Counted from the stretch's first letter, positions 50,428 to 60,122 are shown. The stretch: 64,000 nt of DNA from Mesorhizobium sp. AR02 (GCF_024746835.1 NZ_CP080531.1:2728001-2792000); one strand, 5' to 3'. The notes: generated by a model not told the origin, from the letters alone. Program-made: numbers and translations.

Positions 50428-51705
50428 CTATCGCTTGGCGGTGCGGACCAGCTTCGGCTTCACCGCGACGCGGTTCTGGCGGCCATAGCTGGTGATGAAG
50501 TCGACGATGCGCGGCACGATCTCGGAGCGGAAGCGCGAGCCGTTGAAGACGCCGTAATGGCCGACCGCCGGCTGCATGTAGTGGGCCTTCTTGTCGGCCG
50601 GAATGTTGACGCACAGATCCTGCGCCGCCTTGGTCTGGCCAAGGCCCGATATATCGTCGTTCTCGCCCTCGACCGTGAACAGAGCGACGTTGCGGATGGC
50701 TGATGTATCGATAAGGGTGCCGCGATGCGTCATCTCGCCCTTGGGCAGGGCATGGCGGACGAACACGGTGTCGACGGTCTGCAGGTAGAACTCCGCCGTC
50801 AGATCCATGACCGCCAGGTATTCATCATAGAAGTCGCGGTGTTTTTCGGCATTGTCGCCATCGTGCTTCACAAGGTGCATGAAGAAGTCCTTGTGGGCGA
50901 TGATGTGGCGGTCGAGGTTCATGCTCATGAAGCCGGACAGCTGCAGGAAGCCGGGATAGACCTCGCGGCCGAAGCCCGGCACCGGCCAGGGCGCGTGCAT
51001 GACGACATTGTCGCGGAACCAGTCGATGCCCTTCTCCTCGGCCAAAAGATTGACCGCGGTCGGGTTGCGGCGGGTGTCGATCGGGCCGCCCATCAGGGTC
51101 ATGGTCGACGGCACGAAGGGGTCGCCCTTGGTCTCCATCAGCGCCACCGCCGCCAGAACCGGCACGGAAGGCTGGCACACCGCCATCACATGGGTGTCGG
51201 GCCCGAGCGCATGGAACATGTCGATGATGTAGTCGATATAGTCGTCGAGATCGAAGCTGCCGTCGGCCAGCGGCACCATGCGGGCATCGACCCAGTCGGT
51301 GATGTGGACATCGGCATAGGGCAGCATGGCTTCCACCGTGCCGCGCAGCAGCGTGGCATAGTGGCCCGACATCGGCGCCACGATCAGCAGCTTCGGATCC
51401 GGCTTGCGGCCGGCGGGCACCGCGCGCTCGAAGCGGACGAGGTTGCAGAACGGCTTCGACCAGACGGTCTTTTCGGTAACCTCGACGCTCTTCCAGTCGA
51501 CGACGGTCTTGTCGAGGCCGAAGGCGGGCTTGCCATAGCGGCGCGTGGTGCGTTCGAACAGTTCGGCGCCCGCCGCAATCGAGCGGCCCCAGGGCGTGTG
51601 CGAAAACGGATTGAGCGGGTTGGCGCAGAACATCCGCACCGCGTCGGCATAGAGCCGGGCCGGCTGCAGCGCCGCATGGTTCATTTCATAGAGCTGGTAG
51701 AACAT
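50428..51705 (-). CDS. phaZ: Intracellular polyhydroxyalkanoate depolymerase
   Basis: A 425-residue enzyme matching the PhaZ intracellular depolymerases. The N-terminus begins MFYQLYEMNHAALQPAR. LLIVAPMSGHYATLLRGTVE and ADVHITDWVDARMVP precede the lipase-like box AVCQPSVP (nucleophile region C-x2-S). TVEGENDDISGLGQT and a histidine in AVGHYGVFNG complete the site. It degrades stored polyhydroxybutyrate granules to supply carbon. The ATG at 51705 is preferred to a TTG two codons upstream. It is read away from RlpA. Confidence 0.92.
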   Translation of the reverse strand: MFYQLYEMNHAALQPARLYADAVRMFCANPLNPFSHTPWGRSIAAGAELFERTTRRYGKPAFGLDKTVVDWKSVEVTEKTVWSKPFCNLVRFERAVPAGRKPDPKLLIVAPMSGHYATLLRGTVEAMLPYADVHITDWVDARMVPLADGSFDLDDYIDYIIDMFHALGPDTHVMAVCQPSVPVLAAVALMETKGDPFVPSTMTLMGGPIDTRRNPTAVNLLAEEKGIDWFRDNVVMHAPWPVPGFGREVYPGFLQLSGFMSMNLDRHIIAHKDFFMHLVKHDGDNAEKHRDFYDEYLAVMDLTAEFYLQTVDTVFVRHALPKGEMTHRGTLIDTSAIRNVALFTVEGENDDISGLGQTKAAQDLCVNIPADKKAHYMQPAVGHYGVFNGSRFRSEIVPRIVDFITSYGRQNRVAVKPKLVRTAKR

Positions 51706-51930
51706 CGACAACCCCGCTGCTGCCTCGACCGAAGGGACGACGAGCAGCGCCGAGCCTCAAATGTCTCGCGGCGAGGTTAACAACTAATTGCTGCGATGCA
51801 ATACGTCACGTGGCGTGATCAATCGTTCTTTCGTGCAAAGGCTTGCAAATCGGCCTGGAATGGCCGAGCCGGCTCAATGTGCAGTGCCGAAATGTGTAGG
51901 AAATATGTCCGGCCCTGGCGCCGGACGCCA

Positions 51931-51978
51931 GACCATGATCCCGAAAAGTGGTTCCGGTTTTCGGAAGAGATCATGGTC
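51931..51978. repeat. Rhizobial palindromic repeat, AAAAGTG family, copy 4
   Basis: Arms GACCATGATC and GATCATGGTC enclose CCGAAAAGTGGTTCCGGTTTTCGG, the clearest copy of the family. It lies between phaZ and rlpA. Confidence 0.8.
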
Positions 51979-51994
51979 CAAGGAAAAGACTACA

Positions 51995-52363
51995 TCAGAC
52001 GCGCGCCACGCAGACAGCGGTCTGGCCGGAGCTGATGAAGCCAAGCTGTCCGGCGGCGCCCTTCGACAGATCGAGCATGCGACCCCTGATGAAAGGACCA
52101 CGATCGTTAATGCGCACGATGACGCTGCGGCCGTTGTGCTGGTTGGTGACCCGCAATTTGGTGCCGAAAGGCAGAGTGCGGTGGGCGGCGGTCATCGCCG
52201 AAGGGTTCATGCGCTCGCCCGATGCGGTGCGCGAGTGCAGCGCGTACCAGGAAGCGCGGCCACACTGGCCGGCGGCGGCGGTTGCCGAAGTGGCGGAAGC
52301 GCCGACCATCAGGCCAGCAGCGATCGTTACCGCGACAAGCGCGGTCTGGTTTAGGTTCTTCAT
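51995..52363 (-). CDS. RlpA-family septal ring lytic transglycosylase
   Basis: A 122-residue exported protein with a signal peptide (to about residue 30). A double-psi beta-barrel RlpA domain follows: [18 protein letters not shown], then [20 protein letters not shown] and [22 protein letters not shown]. The family cleaves naked glycan strands in peptidoglycan at the division septum. It has no SPOR domain, so it is the short form. A Cys pair (QCGRAS, VCVARV) could form a disulfide. Confidence 0.87.
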   Translation of the reverse strand: MKNLNQTALVAVTIAAGLMVGASATSATAAAGQCGRASWYALHSRTASGERMNPSAMTAAHRTLPFGTKLRVTNQHNGRSVIVRINDRGPFIRGRMLDLSKGAAGQLGFISSGQTAVCVARV

Positions 52364-52672
52364 CTCTGAGGGGTGGCTCCGTTTTTGACAGACCCCAGCC
52401 GTTAGGTGCCGAATAAGGCAGGAAATGCGGCAAGCATCTGTCCGTTCCGTGGCGAGATCACACGTTTGGAGTCAGAGGGTAACAGTCTGTCAGGGATTTT
52501 CCGGCGATATCTGATCAATTCTCGATGATCTTCGGGCCGACATCGCAGATCGCTTTGACAAGATATCGGATTAATATCCAAGTAGAATCCGGCGTGATTG
52601 GACCTCTTCCTTTGGCTCTTTCATCACGCTCACGATGTCACAGACGATCGACTTGAAAAGCGAGATCTGACA
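52364..52672. other. Intergenic DNA with AT-rich promoter region
   Basis: 309 bp between divergent genes. A near-palindrome GGATTAATATCC lies close to 52569 and GATATC near 52506, but no sure promoter or gene can be called. Confidence 0.5.
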
Positions 52673-52849
52673 ATGAGACTGACCAAAAATCTGCTGGCCT
52701 TGATTGTGCTGGCCATCGGCGCGGTGTGGTCGCTGCAAGGCATCGGCGTGGTTGGCGGCAGCTTCATGACCGGCCAGTCGCAGTGGCTCTATATCGGCCT
52801 GGTCACCATGCTGCTCGGCCTGGCCGGGCTGGTGTGGGCGAACCGGTAG
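52673..52849 (+). CDS. Small membrane protein (58 residues)
   Basis: The product has two hydrophobic helices (LLALIVLAIGAVWSLQGIG and LYIGLVTMLLGLAGLVWANR) joined by a short GGSFMTGQSQ loop. The ATG at 52673 starts directly before the first helix; a longer frame from 52598 is less likely. Short two-helix proteins of this kind are common in Hyphomicrobiales and have no known role. The ribosome-binding site is weak. Confidence 0.6.
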   Translation: MRLTKNLLALIVLAIGAVWSLQGIGVVGGSFMTGQSQWLYIGLVTMLLGLAGLVWANR

Positions 52850-52859
52850 GGGTGAAAGG

Positions 52860-52957
52860 TCGCCCCCACTCCGTCGGGCCTAAGCAAGGTCGGCACCCTT
52901 CCTCTCCCTCCGGAGGGGGGAGAGGTGGCGCTGCGAAGCAGCGACGGAGTGGGGGAA
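52860..52957. repeat. Intergenic repeat C, copy 3
   Basis: CCCCCACTCCGTCGGGCC at the left and CGACGGAGTGGGGGAAGC at the right form inverted ends around CTTCCTCTCCCTCCGGAGG and GGGGAGAGGTGGC. It lies in the 235-bp gap between converging genes. Confidence 0.65.
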
Positions 52958-53084
52958 GCCGCTCGTCAATCGCGCTGTCGCAAGACAGCCACAACCCAGC
53001 GAGCAAGAAAATCGTCACCCATGCTACCGGTCGATTCTGTTACCTATCTATCTGGTTCGGACAGAATGCCCTGCCCCGACAGGC

Positions 53085-53882
53085 CTAACCGAACAGCTGG
53101 TCCAGAATCGTGCCTTCGAGGCGGGCGAGCTCGGCGGAGCCGCGCCGGCGCGGCCGGGCCACCGGCACATCCAGGTCGAGCGCGATCCTGCCGGCGCTGA
53201 TCACCACGACACGGTCGGCGAGCGCGACGGCCTCGGCGACATCATGGGTGACCAGCACGGCGGTGAATTTCTGGGCGAGCCAGATGCGTTCCAGCAATTG
53301 CTGCATCTCGATGCGGGTCAGCGCGTCGAGCGCGCCGAGCGGCTCGTCGAGCGCCAGGATCTGCGGGTGGCCGACCAGGGCGCGGGCCAGCGCGACGCGC
53401 TGCTTCTGACCGCCGGACAGCACCGAGGGCCATTCATCGGCGCGATCTGCGAGGCCGACCTCGCCCAGAATGTCGAGCGCGCGTTGCCTTGCGTCCGCGC
53501 CGGCGGCGATGCCGGTCAGCCCGACCTCGACATTTCTGACCACGCTGGCCCAGGGCAGCAGGCGCGGCTCCTGGAACATGAAGCGGGTGCGGCTGTGGCC
53601 TTCCTCCTCGGCGCCCAGCGTCAGCGATCCCGATGTCGGCCGGTCGAGCCCCGCCAGCAGCCTGAGCAAAGTGCTCTTGCCGCAGCCGCTCTTGCCGATG
53701 ACGGCGACGAACTGCCCGGCCGGCACGTCAAGGTCGATGCCGTCGAGCACGGTCTTGTCGCCGAAGCGTTTTTCCACGCCCTTGAAGGCGAAGGCGCGGC
53801 GTCCTTCGACCGATATCGCCGGGCGCGCCGGCGCTGGCGCGGCGACGAAGGAACGGACGGAGGTCAGGCTGGCGGCTGGCAT
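53085..53882 (-). CDS. ssuB: Aliphatic sulfonate ABC transporter ATP-binding protein
   Basis: A 265-residue ATPase with Walker [11 protein letters not shown], signature LSGGQKQR, Walker [13 protein letters not shown] and H-loop LVTHD. An N-terminal ~30-residue extension is present. The sequence type and position after the SsuC-like permease place it in the SsuABC importer that brings alkanesulfonates into the cell as a sulfur source. It starts 7 bp after the permease frame ends. Confidence 0.88.
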   Translation of the reverse strand: MPAASLTSVRSFVAAPAPARPAISVEGRRAFAFKGVEKRFGDKTVLDGIDLDVPAGQFVAVIGKSGCGKSTLLRLLAGLDRPTSGSLTLGAEEEGHSRTRFMFQEPRLLPWASVVRNVEVGLTGIAAGADARQRALDILGEVGLADRADEWPSVLSGGQKQRVALARALVGHPQILALDEPLGALDALTRIEMQQLLERIWLAQKFTAVLVTHDVAEAVALADRVVVISAGRIALDLDVPVARPRRRGSAELARLEGTILDQLFG

Positions 53883-53889
53883 CGAAACC

Positions 53890-54665
53890 TCATCCGTTCT
53901 GGAAGGCGGGATGCCAGCCGAGCGACAGCCGCTCGAGCAGGCGGGCGAGGCTGTCGGCGAGCTTGCCGAGCAGCGCGTAGATCAGGATCGACAGCACGAC
54001 GACATCGATCAGCAGGAATTCGCGCGCCTGCATGGCCATGTAGCCGAGGCCGGAGCTGGCCGAGATGGTTTCGGCGACGATCAACGTCAGCCACATGATG
54101 CCCAAGGCGTAGCGCAGGCCGACGAAGATCGCCGGCAGCGCGCCGGGCAGGATGACGCGGAAGAACAGCGCGCGGCGGTCCATGCCGTAGACGCGGCCCA
54201 TCTCGACCAGCTGCGGATCGACGCTCTGGATGCCGAGCAGCGTGTTGACGTAGATCGGAAAGAACACGCCGAGCGCCACCAGGAACAGTTTGCTTCCTCG
54301 TCGATGCCGAACCACAGGATGACGAGCGGGATCAGCGCCAGATGCGGAATGTTGCGGATCATCTGCAGCGTGGTGTCGGTCAGGCCGCGGCTGAGCCGCG
54401 ACAACCCGTTGGCGAGGCCGAGCGCGAAGCCGATCGAGCCGCCGACGGCGAAGCCGGCAAGCGCGCGCGCCGTCGAAACACCGATGTTGCGGATCAGTTC
54501 ACCCGACAGCGTCAGCCGCCAGAAGGCCTCGGCGACGGCACTTGGCGCCGGCAGCACATTGGCCGGCATGACGCCCGCGCGGCTGGCAATCTCCCAGCCG
54601 GCGATCACCAGGACCGGCAGCACCCAGCCGATGGCGTTTGCGTGCAGGCGCGCGGAAAAGCTCAT
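53890..54665 (-). pseudogene. ssuC: Aliphatic sulfonate ABC permease, frameshifted
   Basis: The first frame gives SsuC-like membrane helices from [20 protein letters not shown] to VILWFGIDEE and then fails. The next frame resumes with LFLVALGVFFPIYVNTLLG and runs to the normal end, including the permease loop GALPAIFVGLRYALGIMW. Inserting one base near 54291/54292 (in GAAGCAAACTG, minus strand) restores a single ~258-residue frame. Its start overlaps the ssuD stop by 4 bp. It is either a recent loss or a sequencing error. Confidence 0.85.
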
Positions 54666-55825
54666 GACGAGGCCTGCAGGCGGGCGGCGCCGTGGAAGCC
54701 GACCGAGAATTCGTTGGCGATGGCTTCGTGCACCCGCTGCCGCCTGGTGCCGAGCCCGAGCTTCGGGAACAACAGCTCGGCGACGCGGTAGGCTTCCTCG
54801 AGATGCGGGTAGCCGGAGCCGATGATGGTATCGATGCCGATCGCCTGGTATTCGCGGATGCGCTCGGCGATCTGCTCCGGCGTGCCGACCAGCGCGGTGC
54901 CGGCGCCGCCACGCACCAGGCCGACGCCGGCCCACAGATTGGGCGAGACGACAAGCTTGTCGCGGCGGCCGCCATGCAGCTCGGCCATGCGGCGCTGACC
55001 GACCGAGTCCATCTGGTTGAGGAAGCGCGCCTGGGCATTTTCGATCTGGGCGTCGGTGACGTGGCTGATCAGCCGGTCGGCGGCGCGCCAGGCTTCCTCC
55101 TCGGTTTCGCGCACGATGAAATGCAGCCGGATGCCGAAGCGCAGTTTTCTGCCGCGCAGCGCTGCCTTCGCGCGCGCTGAAGCGAGCTTCTCGGCGACTT
55201 GGCGCGGCGGCTCACCCCAGGTCAAGTACATGTCGACGAGGTCGGCGGCGAGATCCTGCCCGGCGTCGGACGAGCCGCCGAAATAGAGCGGCGGCCGCTC
55301 CTGGCTTGGCAAAAGGTCGAGGCGGCCATTCTCGACGCGGTAATATTTGCCGTCGAAATTGACGCGCTCGCCGGACACCAGTGCCCGCCAGATGGTCAGG
55401 AATTCATGCGCCTGCGCATAGCGCTCGTCATGCGGCAGGAAGACGCCGTCGCCGGCAAGCTCGGTCGGATTGCCGCCGACCACGACATTGAGCAGCAGGC
55501 GGCCATTGCTCAGCCGGTCGAGTGCCGCAGTCTGGCGCGCGGCGAAGGTCGGCAGCGTCACGCCGGGCCGCAGTGCCACCAGGAATTTGAGTTTTTCGGT
55601 GAGCGTCGCGAGGCCCGTCGCGGTGATCCAGGAATCCTCGCAATTCTGCCCGGTCGGCAGCAGCACGCCGGGAAAACCGAGCCGGTCGACGGCCTGGGCG
55701 ATCTCCTTGAAATAACCGAACTCCGGCGGCCGCTGCTGCTGTTCGGAACCGAGATAGGAACCGTCGCCATGCGTCGGGATGAACCAGAAGAAATCGAGTG
55801 GCGCGGTGCTGGCTGGCGTGGTCAT
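54662..55825 (-). CDS. ssuD: FMNH2-dependent alkanesulfonate monooxygenase
   Basis: A 387-residue bacterial-luciferase-fold enzyme with [55 protein letters not shown] and [13 protein letters not shown]. It uses reduced FMN and oxygen to turn alkanesulfonates into aldehyde and sulfite, so it feeds sulfur assimilation. The ATG at 55825 has AGGAAG upstream, better than the longer frame. No ssuE reductase gene is visible, so FMN reduction must come from elsewhere. Confidence 0.92.
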   Translation of the reverse strand: MTTPASTAPLDFFWFIPTHGDGSYLGSEQQQRPPEFGYFKEIAQAVDRLGFPGVLLPTGQNCEDSWITATGLATLTEKLKFLVALRPGVTLPTFAARQTAALDRLSNGRLLLNVVVGGNPTELAGDGVFLPHDERYAQAHEFLTIWRALVSGERVNFDGKYYRVENGRLDLLPSQERPPLYFGGSSDAGQDLAADLVDMYLTWGEPPRQVAEKLASARAKAALRGRKLRFGIRLHFIVRETEEEAWRAADRLISHVTDAQIENAQARFLNQMDSVGQRRMAELHGGRRDKLVVSPNLWAGVGLVRGGAGTALVGTPEQIAERIREYQAIGIDTIIGSGYPHLEEAYRVAELLFPKLGLGTRRQRVHEAIANEFSVGFHGAARLQASS

Positions 55826-55900
55826 GGTGGACTTCCTGGAGATGCAGGCACAAACGGCAACGGCGCCGGGCGGTCTCACCCGGCGCCGCGAGACAAAAGA

Positions 55901-56854
55901 TCAATTGCCTGGCGCGATCCAAACCGCGTCGGAGATGCGGACCGCCTTCGGGATCAGGCCGAGCTTGAAGAAGCGGTCGGCGGTCGCCTGCTGGCTGGCG
56001 ACGATCTCGTCGGTGATCGGAAAGATGCCGAATTTGCTGCGATTGGCGGCGATGATCTGGGCGTCGAGCGGCACGCCGGTGACCTCATGCAGCGCCTCGG
56101 CCACCTTGTCGCGGTTCTGGTCGGCCCATTTCACCGCCTCGCCAAGTGCGGCGACGGTCGTGGTGATGGTTTCAGGATGCGCCTTGGCGAAATCCTTGTT
56201 GGCGAGGAAATAGGTGTTGACCTTGAGCACCTCGCTGGAGCGGGCCAGGACGCGGGGCTGGTAACGCGTTTCGGCAATGGCGAAGAACGGATCCCAGACC
56301 GCCCAGGCATCGATCTGGTCGCTGGCGAAGGCGGCGGCGGCATCGGCGGGGCTGAGATAGATCGGCGTGATCTGATCGAACGGAACGCCGGCCTTCTCCA
56401 GCGCCGCCACAAGAAGATTGTGCGCGGAGGTGCCCTTGCCGACACCGACGCGCTTGCCCTTGAGGTCGGCAACCGATTGCACCGGCGAGGCCGGCTTGAC
56501 GAAGATGGCCTCGCCGTCACCATTGGACGGCAGGGCCGCGACATAGACGATGTTGGCGCCGGCCGACTGGCCGAAGATCGGCGGCGCGTCGCCGGTCCAG
56601 CCGACGTCGATGGCGCCGACATTGAGCGCCTCGACCAGCGGCGGGCCGGCGGTGAACTCGACCCACTTCACGGTGACGCCCTTGCCCGTGAGTGCCTTCT
56701 CGATCACCTGCTGCTGCTTGGCGATCACCGGCAGGCTGGTCTTCTGATAGCCGATGCTGAGCTGCTTCAGCTCCTGCGCGGCGGCACCGAACGACAAGGC
56801 AACGGTCGCGGCCACAAGGCCGATGCCGAAAACGCGTCTCGTCAGATTGAACAT
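55901..56854 (-). CDS. ssuA: Aliphatic sulfonate ABC transporter substrate-binding protein
   Basis: A 317-residue periplasmic protein with a signal peptide (cleavage near GAAA-QE). It carries the sulfonate/taurine-type NMT1 fold motifs LSIGYQKTSLPVIAK, FTAGPPLVEALNVGAIDVGWTGD and DQIDAWAVWDPFFA. It hands the sulfonate to SsuBC. The operator motif TARTTCTAT-N7-GTAGAG is 72-93 bp upstream of the start. The ssuD gene follows after 75 bp. Confidence 0.9.
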   Translation of the reverse strand: MFNLTRRVFGIGLVAATVALSFGAAAQELKQLSIGYQKTSLPVIAKQQQVIEKALTGKGVTVKWVEFTAGPPLVEALNVGAIDVGWTGDAPPIFGQSAGANIVYVAALPSNGDGEAIFVKPASPVQSVADLKGKRVGVGKGTSAHNLLVAALEKAGVPFDQITPIYLSPADAAAAFASDQIDAWAVWDPFFAIAETRYQPRVLARSSEVLKVNTYFLANKDFAKAHPETITTTVAALGEAVKWADQNRDKVAEALHEVTGVPLDAQIIAANRSKFGIFPITDEIVASQQATADRFFKLGLIPKAVRISDAVWIAPGN

Positions 56855-56925
56855 GATCCCTCTCCTTCGCTGCGGATCGGCGCCGGGAAAATGTCCTCGC
56901 CGGTTGGAAGAGAGCTCAGGCTAGG

Positions 56926-56947
56926 TAGTTCTATAAAATTAGTAGAG
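56926..56947. promoter_or_regulatory. Sulfonate-gene motif, ssuA copy
   Basis: TAGTTCTAT-N7-GTAGAG, 22 bp, matching the tauA copy at 60101-60122 in both half sites and spacing. The halves are rough inverted repeats (YTCTAY/RTAGAR). It is probably a regulator site or a shared promoter element. Confidence 0.55.
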
Positions 56948-57075
56948 GAATGATTTTGCGAGTTGCGCGCGACAGATGGAATTGATTTCTCCCTTTGGCG
57001 GGACAGCGCCCCCTCTGCCCTACCGGACAGAGGGGGGCGGGACAGAGCGCGACGCTCGTCGTGTTGGTGTGCCCC

Positions 57076-57264
57076 TCACTGCGACCAATACTGCCAGGCC
57101 CAGTAAAAACTCTCGTCGCGTGGCGGCAAGCGGTCGCGGCCGGCCTGGAATTGGACCGGCGCCGGCGAGCGCTGGCTGTCCTGCCTCGCCGCTTTGTCAT
57201 CGGACGCAAGGCCCAGCAGCCAGGCACCAAAATGGGCAAACAGCACGGCGGTGGAATGGGTCAT
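57076..57264 (-). CDS. Small hypothetical protein between tau and ssu genes (62 residues)
   Basis: ATG 57264 has GGAG 8 bases upstream, overlapping an alternative ATG at 57270. The peptide has a hydrophobic start (STAVLFAHFGAWLLGLAS) and a charged, aromatic tail ending FYWAWQYWSQ. It is in line with tauC (26 bp downstream of it), so it is probably the last gene of the tau operon. A transport accessory role is guesswork. No family is recognised. Confidence 0.5.
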   Translation of the reverse strand: MTHSTAVLFAHFGAWLLGLASDDKAARQDSQRSPAPVQFQAGRDRLPPRDESFYWAWQYWSQ

Positions 57265-57289
57265 CGTCATTCTCCTGCGCTTGGTTTGA

Positions 57290-58150
57290 TCACTCGCGTC
57301 CCGCCCACGGAACGAGCACGCGCTCGATCCGGCGGATGATGAATTCGAGCACGAAGGCGATGGCGGCGATCACCAGAATGCCCATGATCACCACGTCGGT
57401 GACCAGGAACTGGGCTGCCGACTGGATCATGAAGCCAAGCCCACGCGTCGCCGCGACCAGTTCGGCCGCGACCAATGTCGACCAGCCGGCGCCGAGCGCG
57501 ATGCGCAGCCCGGTCAGGATCGAGGGCAACGCGCTGGGCAGGATGACATGGCGGACCACTTGGCGCTTCGTCGCGCCAAGCGAGCGCGCGGCGTTGATGC
57601 GCTCCTGCGAGACGCCACGAACGCCGGACGCGGTCGACAGCGCCACCGGCGCCAGCATGGCGATGGCGATCACCAGGATTTTTGACGGCTCGCCAATGCC
57701 GAACCAGATGATGACCAGCGGCAGATAAGCGAGCGGCGGGATCGGCCGCAGGAATTCCAGCAGCGGATCGAAGATGCCGCGGCCGACGGTGCTGATGCCG
57801 ATGGCGAGACCCACCGGAACGCCGATGAGAAGGGCCGCGACCAGCGCCGCAAACACCCGGCCCAGGCTGGCGACGGCGTGCTGCAACAGCGTCGCGTCGA
57901 CGAAGCCGTCACGCGCGACAACAAAGAATTTGTTCCAGACGGCGGCAGGCGAGGGCAGGAAGACCGGCGAGACGAGTTGCAGGCGAGCCGACAGCGCCCA
58001 TACCGCCAGAACCACCAGAATGGTGACCGCACTGATCATGCGCGCCGAGACGCCTTTGCGCTTCGGGGTGGCCGGCGACCATGGCACTGACAGACCATCG
58101 ACCTCGTCGATCTTCTGGCTCGGTCGCTCGGTATAAGACGTCACAGTCAT
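57290..58150 (-). CDS. tauC: Taurine/sulfonate ABC transporter permease
   Basis: A 286-residue membrane protein with six hydrophobic segments and the permease loop GATKRQVVRHVILPSALPSIL. FLRPIPPLAYLPLVIIWFGIGE is the TauC/SsuC hallmark. It forms the channel of the importer with TauB. Its ATG overlaps the tauB stop by 4 bp. Confidence 0.87.
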   Translation of the reverse strand: MTVTSYTERPSQKIDEVDGLSVPWSPATPKRKGVSARMISAVTILVVLAVWALSARLQLVSPVFLPSPAAVWNKFFVVARDGFVDATLLQHAVASLGRVFAALVAALLIGVPVGLAIGISTVGRGIFDPLLEFLRPIPPLAYLPLVIIWFGIGEPSKILVIAIAMLAPVALSTASGVRGVSQERINAARSLGATKRQVVRHVILPSALPSILTGLRIALGAGWSTLVAAELVAATRGLGFMIQSAAQFLVTDVVIMGILVIAAIAFVLEFIIRRIERVLVPWAGRE

Positions 58151-58920
58151 GCCGCCTCTCCTTCGAAGATGGCGTCGGTCAGTTCGCCGCGCGCCGCGGC
58201 GAAGGCCGGATCGGCCTTGATGGCGCGGATGGGCTCGCCGGAGGCGTAGCGCCTGGAGAAACCTGGCTCGAAGGTGCGCACCACGCGGCCCGGGCCCGGC
58301 GCCAGCACGACAATGCGGGTGGCAAGCACCAGCGCCTCCTCGATGCCGTGGGTGACCATCAGCACGCCGGCATGGCTTGCCGTCCAGAGGTCGAGCAGCG
58401 TCGTCTGCATGCGTTCGCGCGTCAGCGCATCGAGCGCGCCGAGCGGCTCGTCGAGCAGCAGGAATTGAGGCTCTGCCGCGAGCGCGCGGGCGAGGCCGAC
58501 GCGCTGGCGCATGCCGCCGGACAGCTCCCAGATGCGCTTGTCGCCGGCACGGTCAAGCTTCACCAGCGCCAGCAATTCGTCGGCGCGCCGCGCCCGCTCG
58601 GCCGGCCTGACACCGCGCAGGCGCAGCGCGAAGGCAACGTTTTCGCGCGCGGTCAGCCAGGGAAACAAGGCATCGTTCTGGAACACCACCGCCCGATCCG
58701 AACCGGGTGCGGTGATCGGCTGACCGTTGATCGTGGCACTGCCGCGCGACGGCGTAACAAGGCCGGCGGCGACATTGAGCAGCGAGGTCTTGCCGCAGCC
58801 GGAACGGCCGACAAGCACGACGAAATCATCCCCGGCAACGTCGATCGACACCCGCTCGACGGCCGGTGCCGGCTGGCCGTCATAATGGATCGAGATCTTG
58901 TCGAGCACGAGATGCGGCAT
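58147..58920 (-). CDS. tauB: Taurine/sulfonate ABC transporter ATP-binding protein
   Basis: A 257-residue ATPase with Walker A VGRSGCGKTS, signature ELSGGMRQR, Walker [13 protein letters not shown] and H-loop MVTHG. It is the TauB type that pairs with TauC, whose gene overlaps it by 4 bp. It is 116 bp after tauA on the same strand. Confidence 0.88.
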   Translation of the reverse strand: MPHLVLDKISIHYDGQPAPAVERVSIDVAGDDFVVLVGRSGCGKTSLLNVAAGLVTPSRGSATINGQPITAPGSDRAVVFQNDALFPWLTARENVAFALRLRGVRPAERARRADELLALVKLDRAGDKRIWELSGGMRQRVGLARALAAEPQFLLLDEPLGALDALTRERMQTTLLDLWTASHAGVLMVTHGIEEALVLATRIVVLAPGPGRVVRTFEPGFSRRYASGEPIRAIKADPAFAAARGELTDAIFEGEAA

Positions 58921-59036
58921 GGGGCCTCTCAGAGGGAAATCCGACTGCCCCGGAACGGCTCCTCGTCAGCAGTTCCGGGGCAGGCAGCACGCGGCGTCAG
59001 GGAAGGAGATCCGCGCGTTCAGTTGGCGTCAGGCGC

Positions 59037-60050
59037 TCAGTTCGAGGCCAGCGCCTCGGTGACGTATTTCGATGTCACGTATTTCGAATAGTCCGGCAGC
59101 ACGGCGTCGACCTTGCCCTGCTCCTTGAGGAAGGCGGAGGCCGCCGCAACCGCCTTGACCGTGCCGCCGCCGAGGAATTTGTCGGAGGCCTGCTCTTCGA
59201 GCGTCGGGAAGACATAGCCCTTCAACAGTTCCGGCACCTCTTCCAGCTTGGCGCCGGTGAGCTTGGCGATCTTGCCAGCCTGCGGCGACGACACCGACCA
59301 GGCGTCGGGCTTGGCGAGGTACTCGGCATAGGCGGCGCCCGTCACCTTGACGAAGTCCCGCACGGCTTCCGGATTCTTTTCGGCGAAGTCGGTGCGCACG
59401 ATCCAAGCGTCGAAGGTCGGCGCGCCCCAGGCGGCGACCTGCGAGGAATCCAGCACCACCTTGCCCGTCGTCTTGATCTGGCCGAGCGCCGGATCCCAGA
59501 CGTAAGCCGCATCGATGTCGCCGCGCGCGAAGGCGGCGGCGATTTCCGGCGGCCGCAGATTGAGAATCTCAACCGACTTCGGATCGACATTCTCGTGCTT
59601 GAGCGCTGCAAGCAGGCTGTAATGCGTCGTCGAGACGAAGGGCACGGCGACCTTCTTGCCGGCGAGGTCGGCGACCTTCTCGATGCCGGCGCCATTGCGG
59701 GCGACCAGCGCCTCGGACGGCCCGATCAGGCCGACGACGAAGATGGTCTGGATCGGCAGCTCACGGCTTGCCGCCGCCGCCAGCGGGCTCGAGCCGACAT
59801 AGCCGATATCGACCGAGCCGGAAGCGACCGCGGCGATGACGTCGGCGCCGGAATCGAATTTGCGCCAGTCGATGGTGGCCTTGGTGGCCTTTTCATAGAC
59901 GCCATCGGCTTGCGGCACTTTGGAAGGCTCGACCACGGTCTGGTAGCCGATGGTGATCTTCAGGTCCTCGGCCAAGGCCGGGCTGAGGAAGGCGGCGCCG
60001 GCAAGGGCGGCCGACGACAGAAGGAGAATGCGTCGCGAAATGGTGGACAT
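59037..60050 (-). CDS. tauA: Taurine ABC transporter substrate-binding protein
   Basis: A 337-residue periplasmic protein with signal peptide (cleavage near ALA-ED). It carries the taurine-binding fold motifs ITIGYQTVVEPSKVPQ, DIGYVGSSPLAAAASRELPI and FARGDIDAAYVWDPALGQIK. A short direct repeat SKYVT-SKYVT lies near the C-terminus. The start at ATG 60050 has GGAG 8 bases upstream. The 22-bp operator motif lies 51-72 bp upstream of the start. Confidence 0.88.
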   Translation of the reverse strand: MSTISRRILLLSSAALAGAAFLSPALAEDLKITIGYQTVVEPSKVPQADGVYEKATKATIDWRKFDSGADVIAAVASGSVDIGYVGSSPLAAAASRELPIQTIFVVGLIGPSEALVARNGAGIEKVADLAGKKVAVPFVSTTHYSLLAALKHENVDPKSVEILNLRPPEIAAAFARGDIDAAYVWDPALGQIKTTGKVVLDSSQVAAWGAPTFDAWIVRTDFAEKNPEAVRDFVKVTGAAYAEYLAKPDAWSVSSPQAGKIAKLTGAKLEEVPELLKGYVFPTLEEQASDKFLGGGTVKAVAAASAFLKEQGKVDAVLPDYSKYVTSKYVTEALASN

Positions 60051-60100
60051 CAAAGGGCTCCATGAAACAGTGAAAACCGGATTGCCCCATAATAGTCAGC

Positions 60101-60122
60101 TAATTCTATCGTTCTTGTAGAG
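60101..60122. promoter_or_regulatory. Sulfonate-gene motif, tauA copy
   Basis: TAATTCTAT-N7-GTAGAG, matching 56926-56947 at both outer half sites (TARTTCTAT and GTAGAG) with identical 7-bp spacing; the inner 7 bp differ. That suggests a spaced protein-binding site. Confidence 0.55.

Noticed and set aside
55199..56953. Long plus-strand open frame across ssuD and ssuA
   Set aside because: It is an antisense shadow of two recognised genes and has no start signal.
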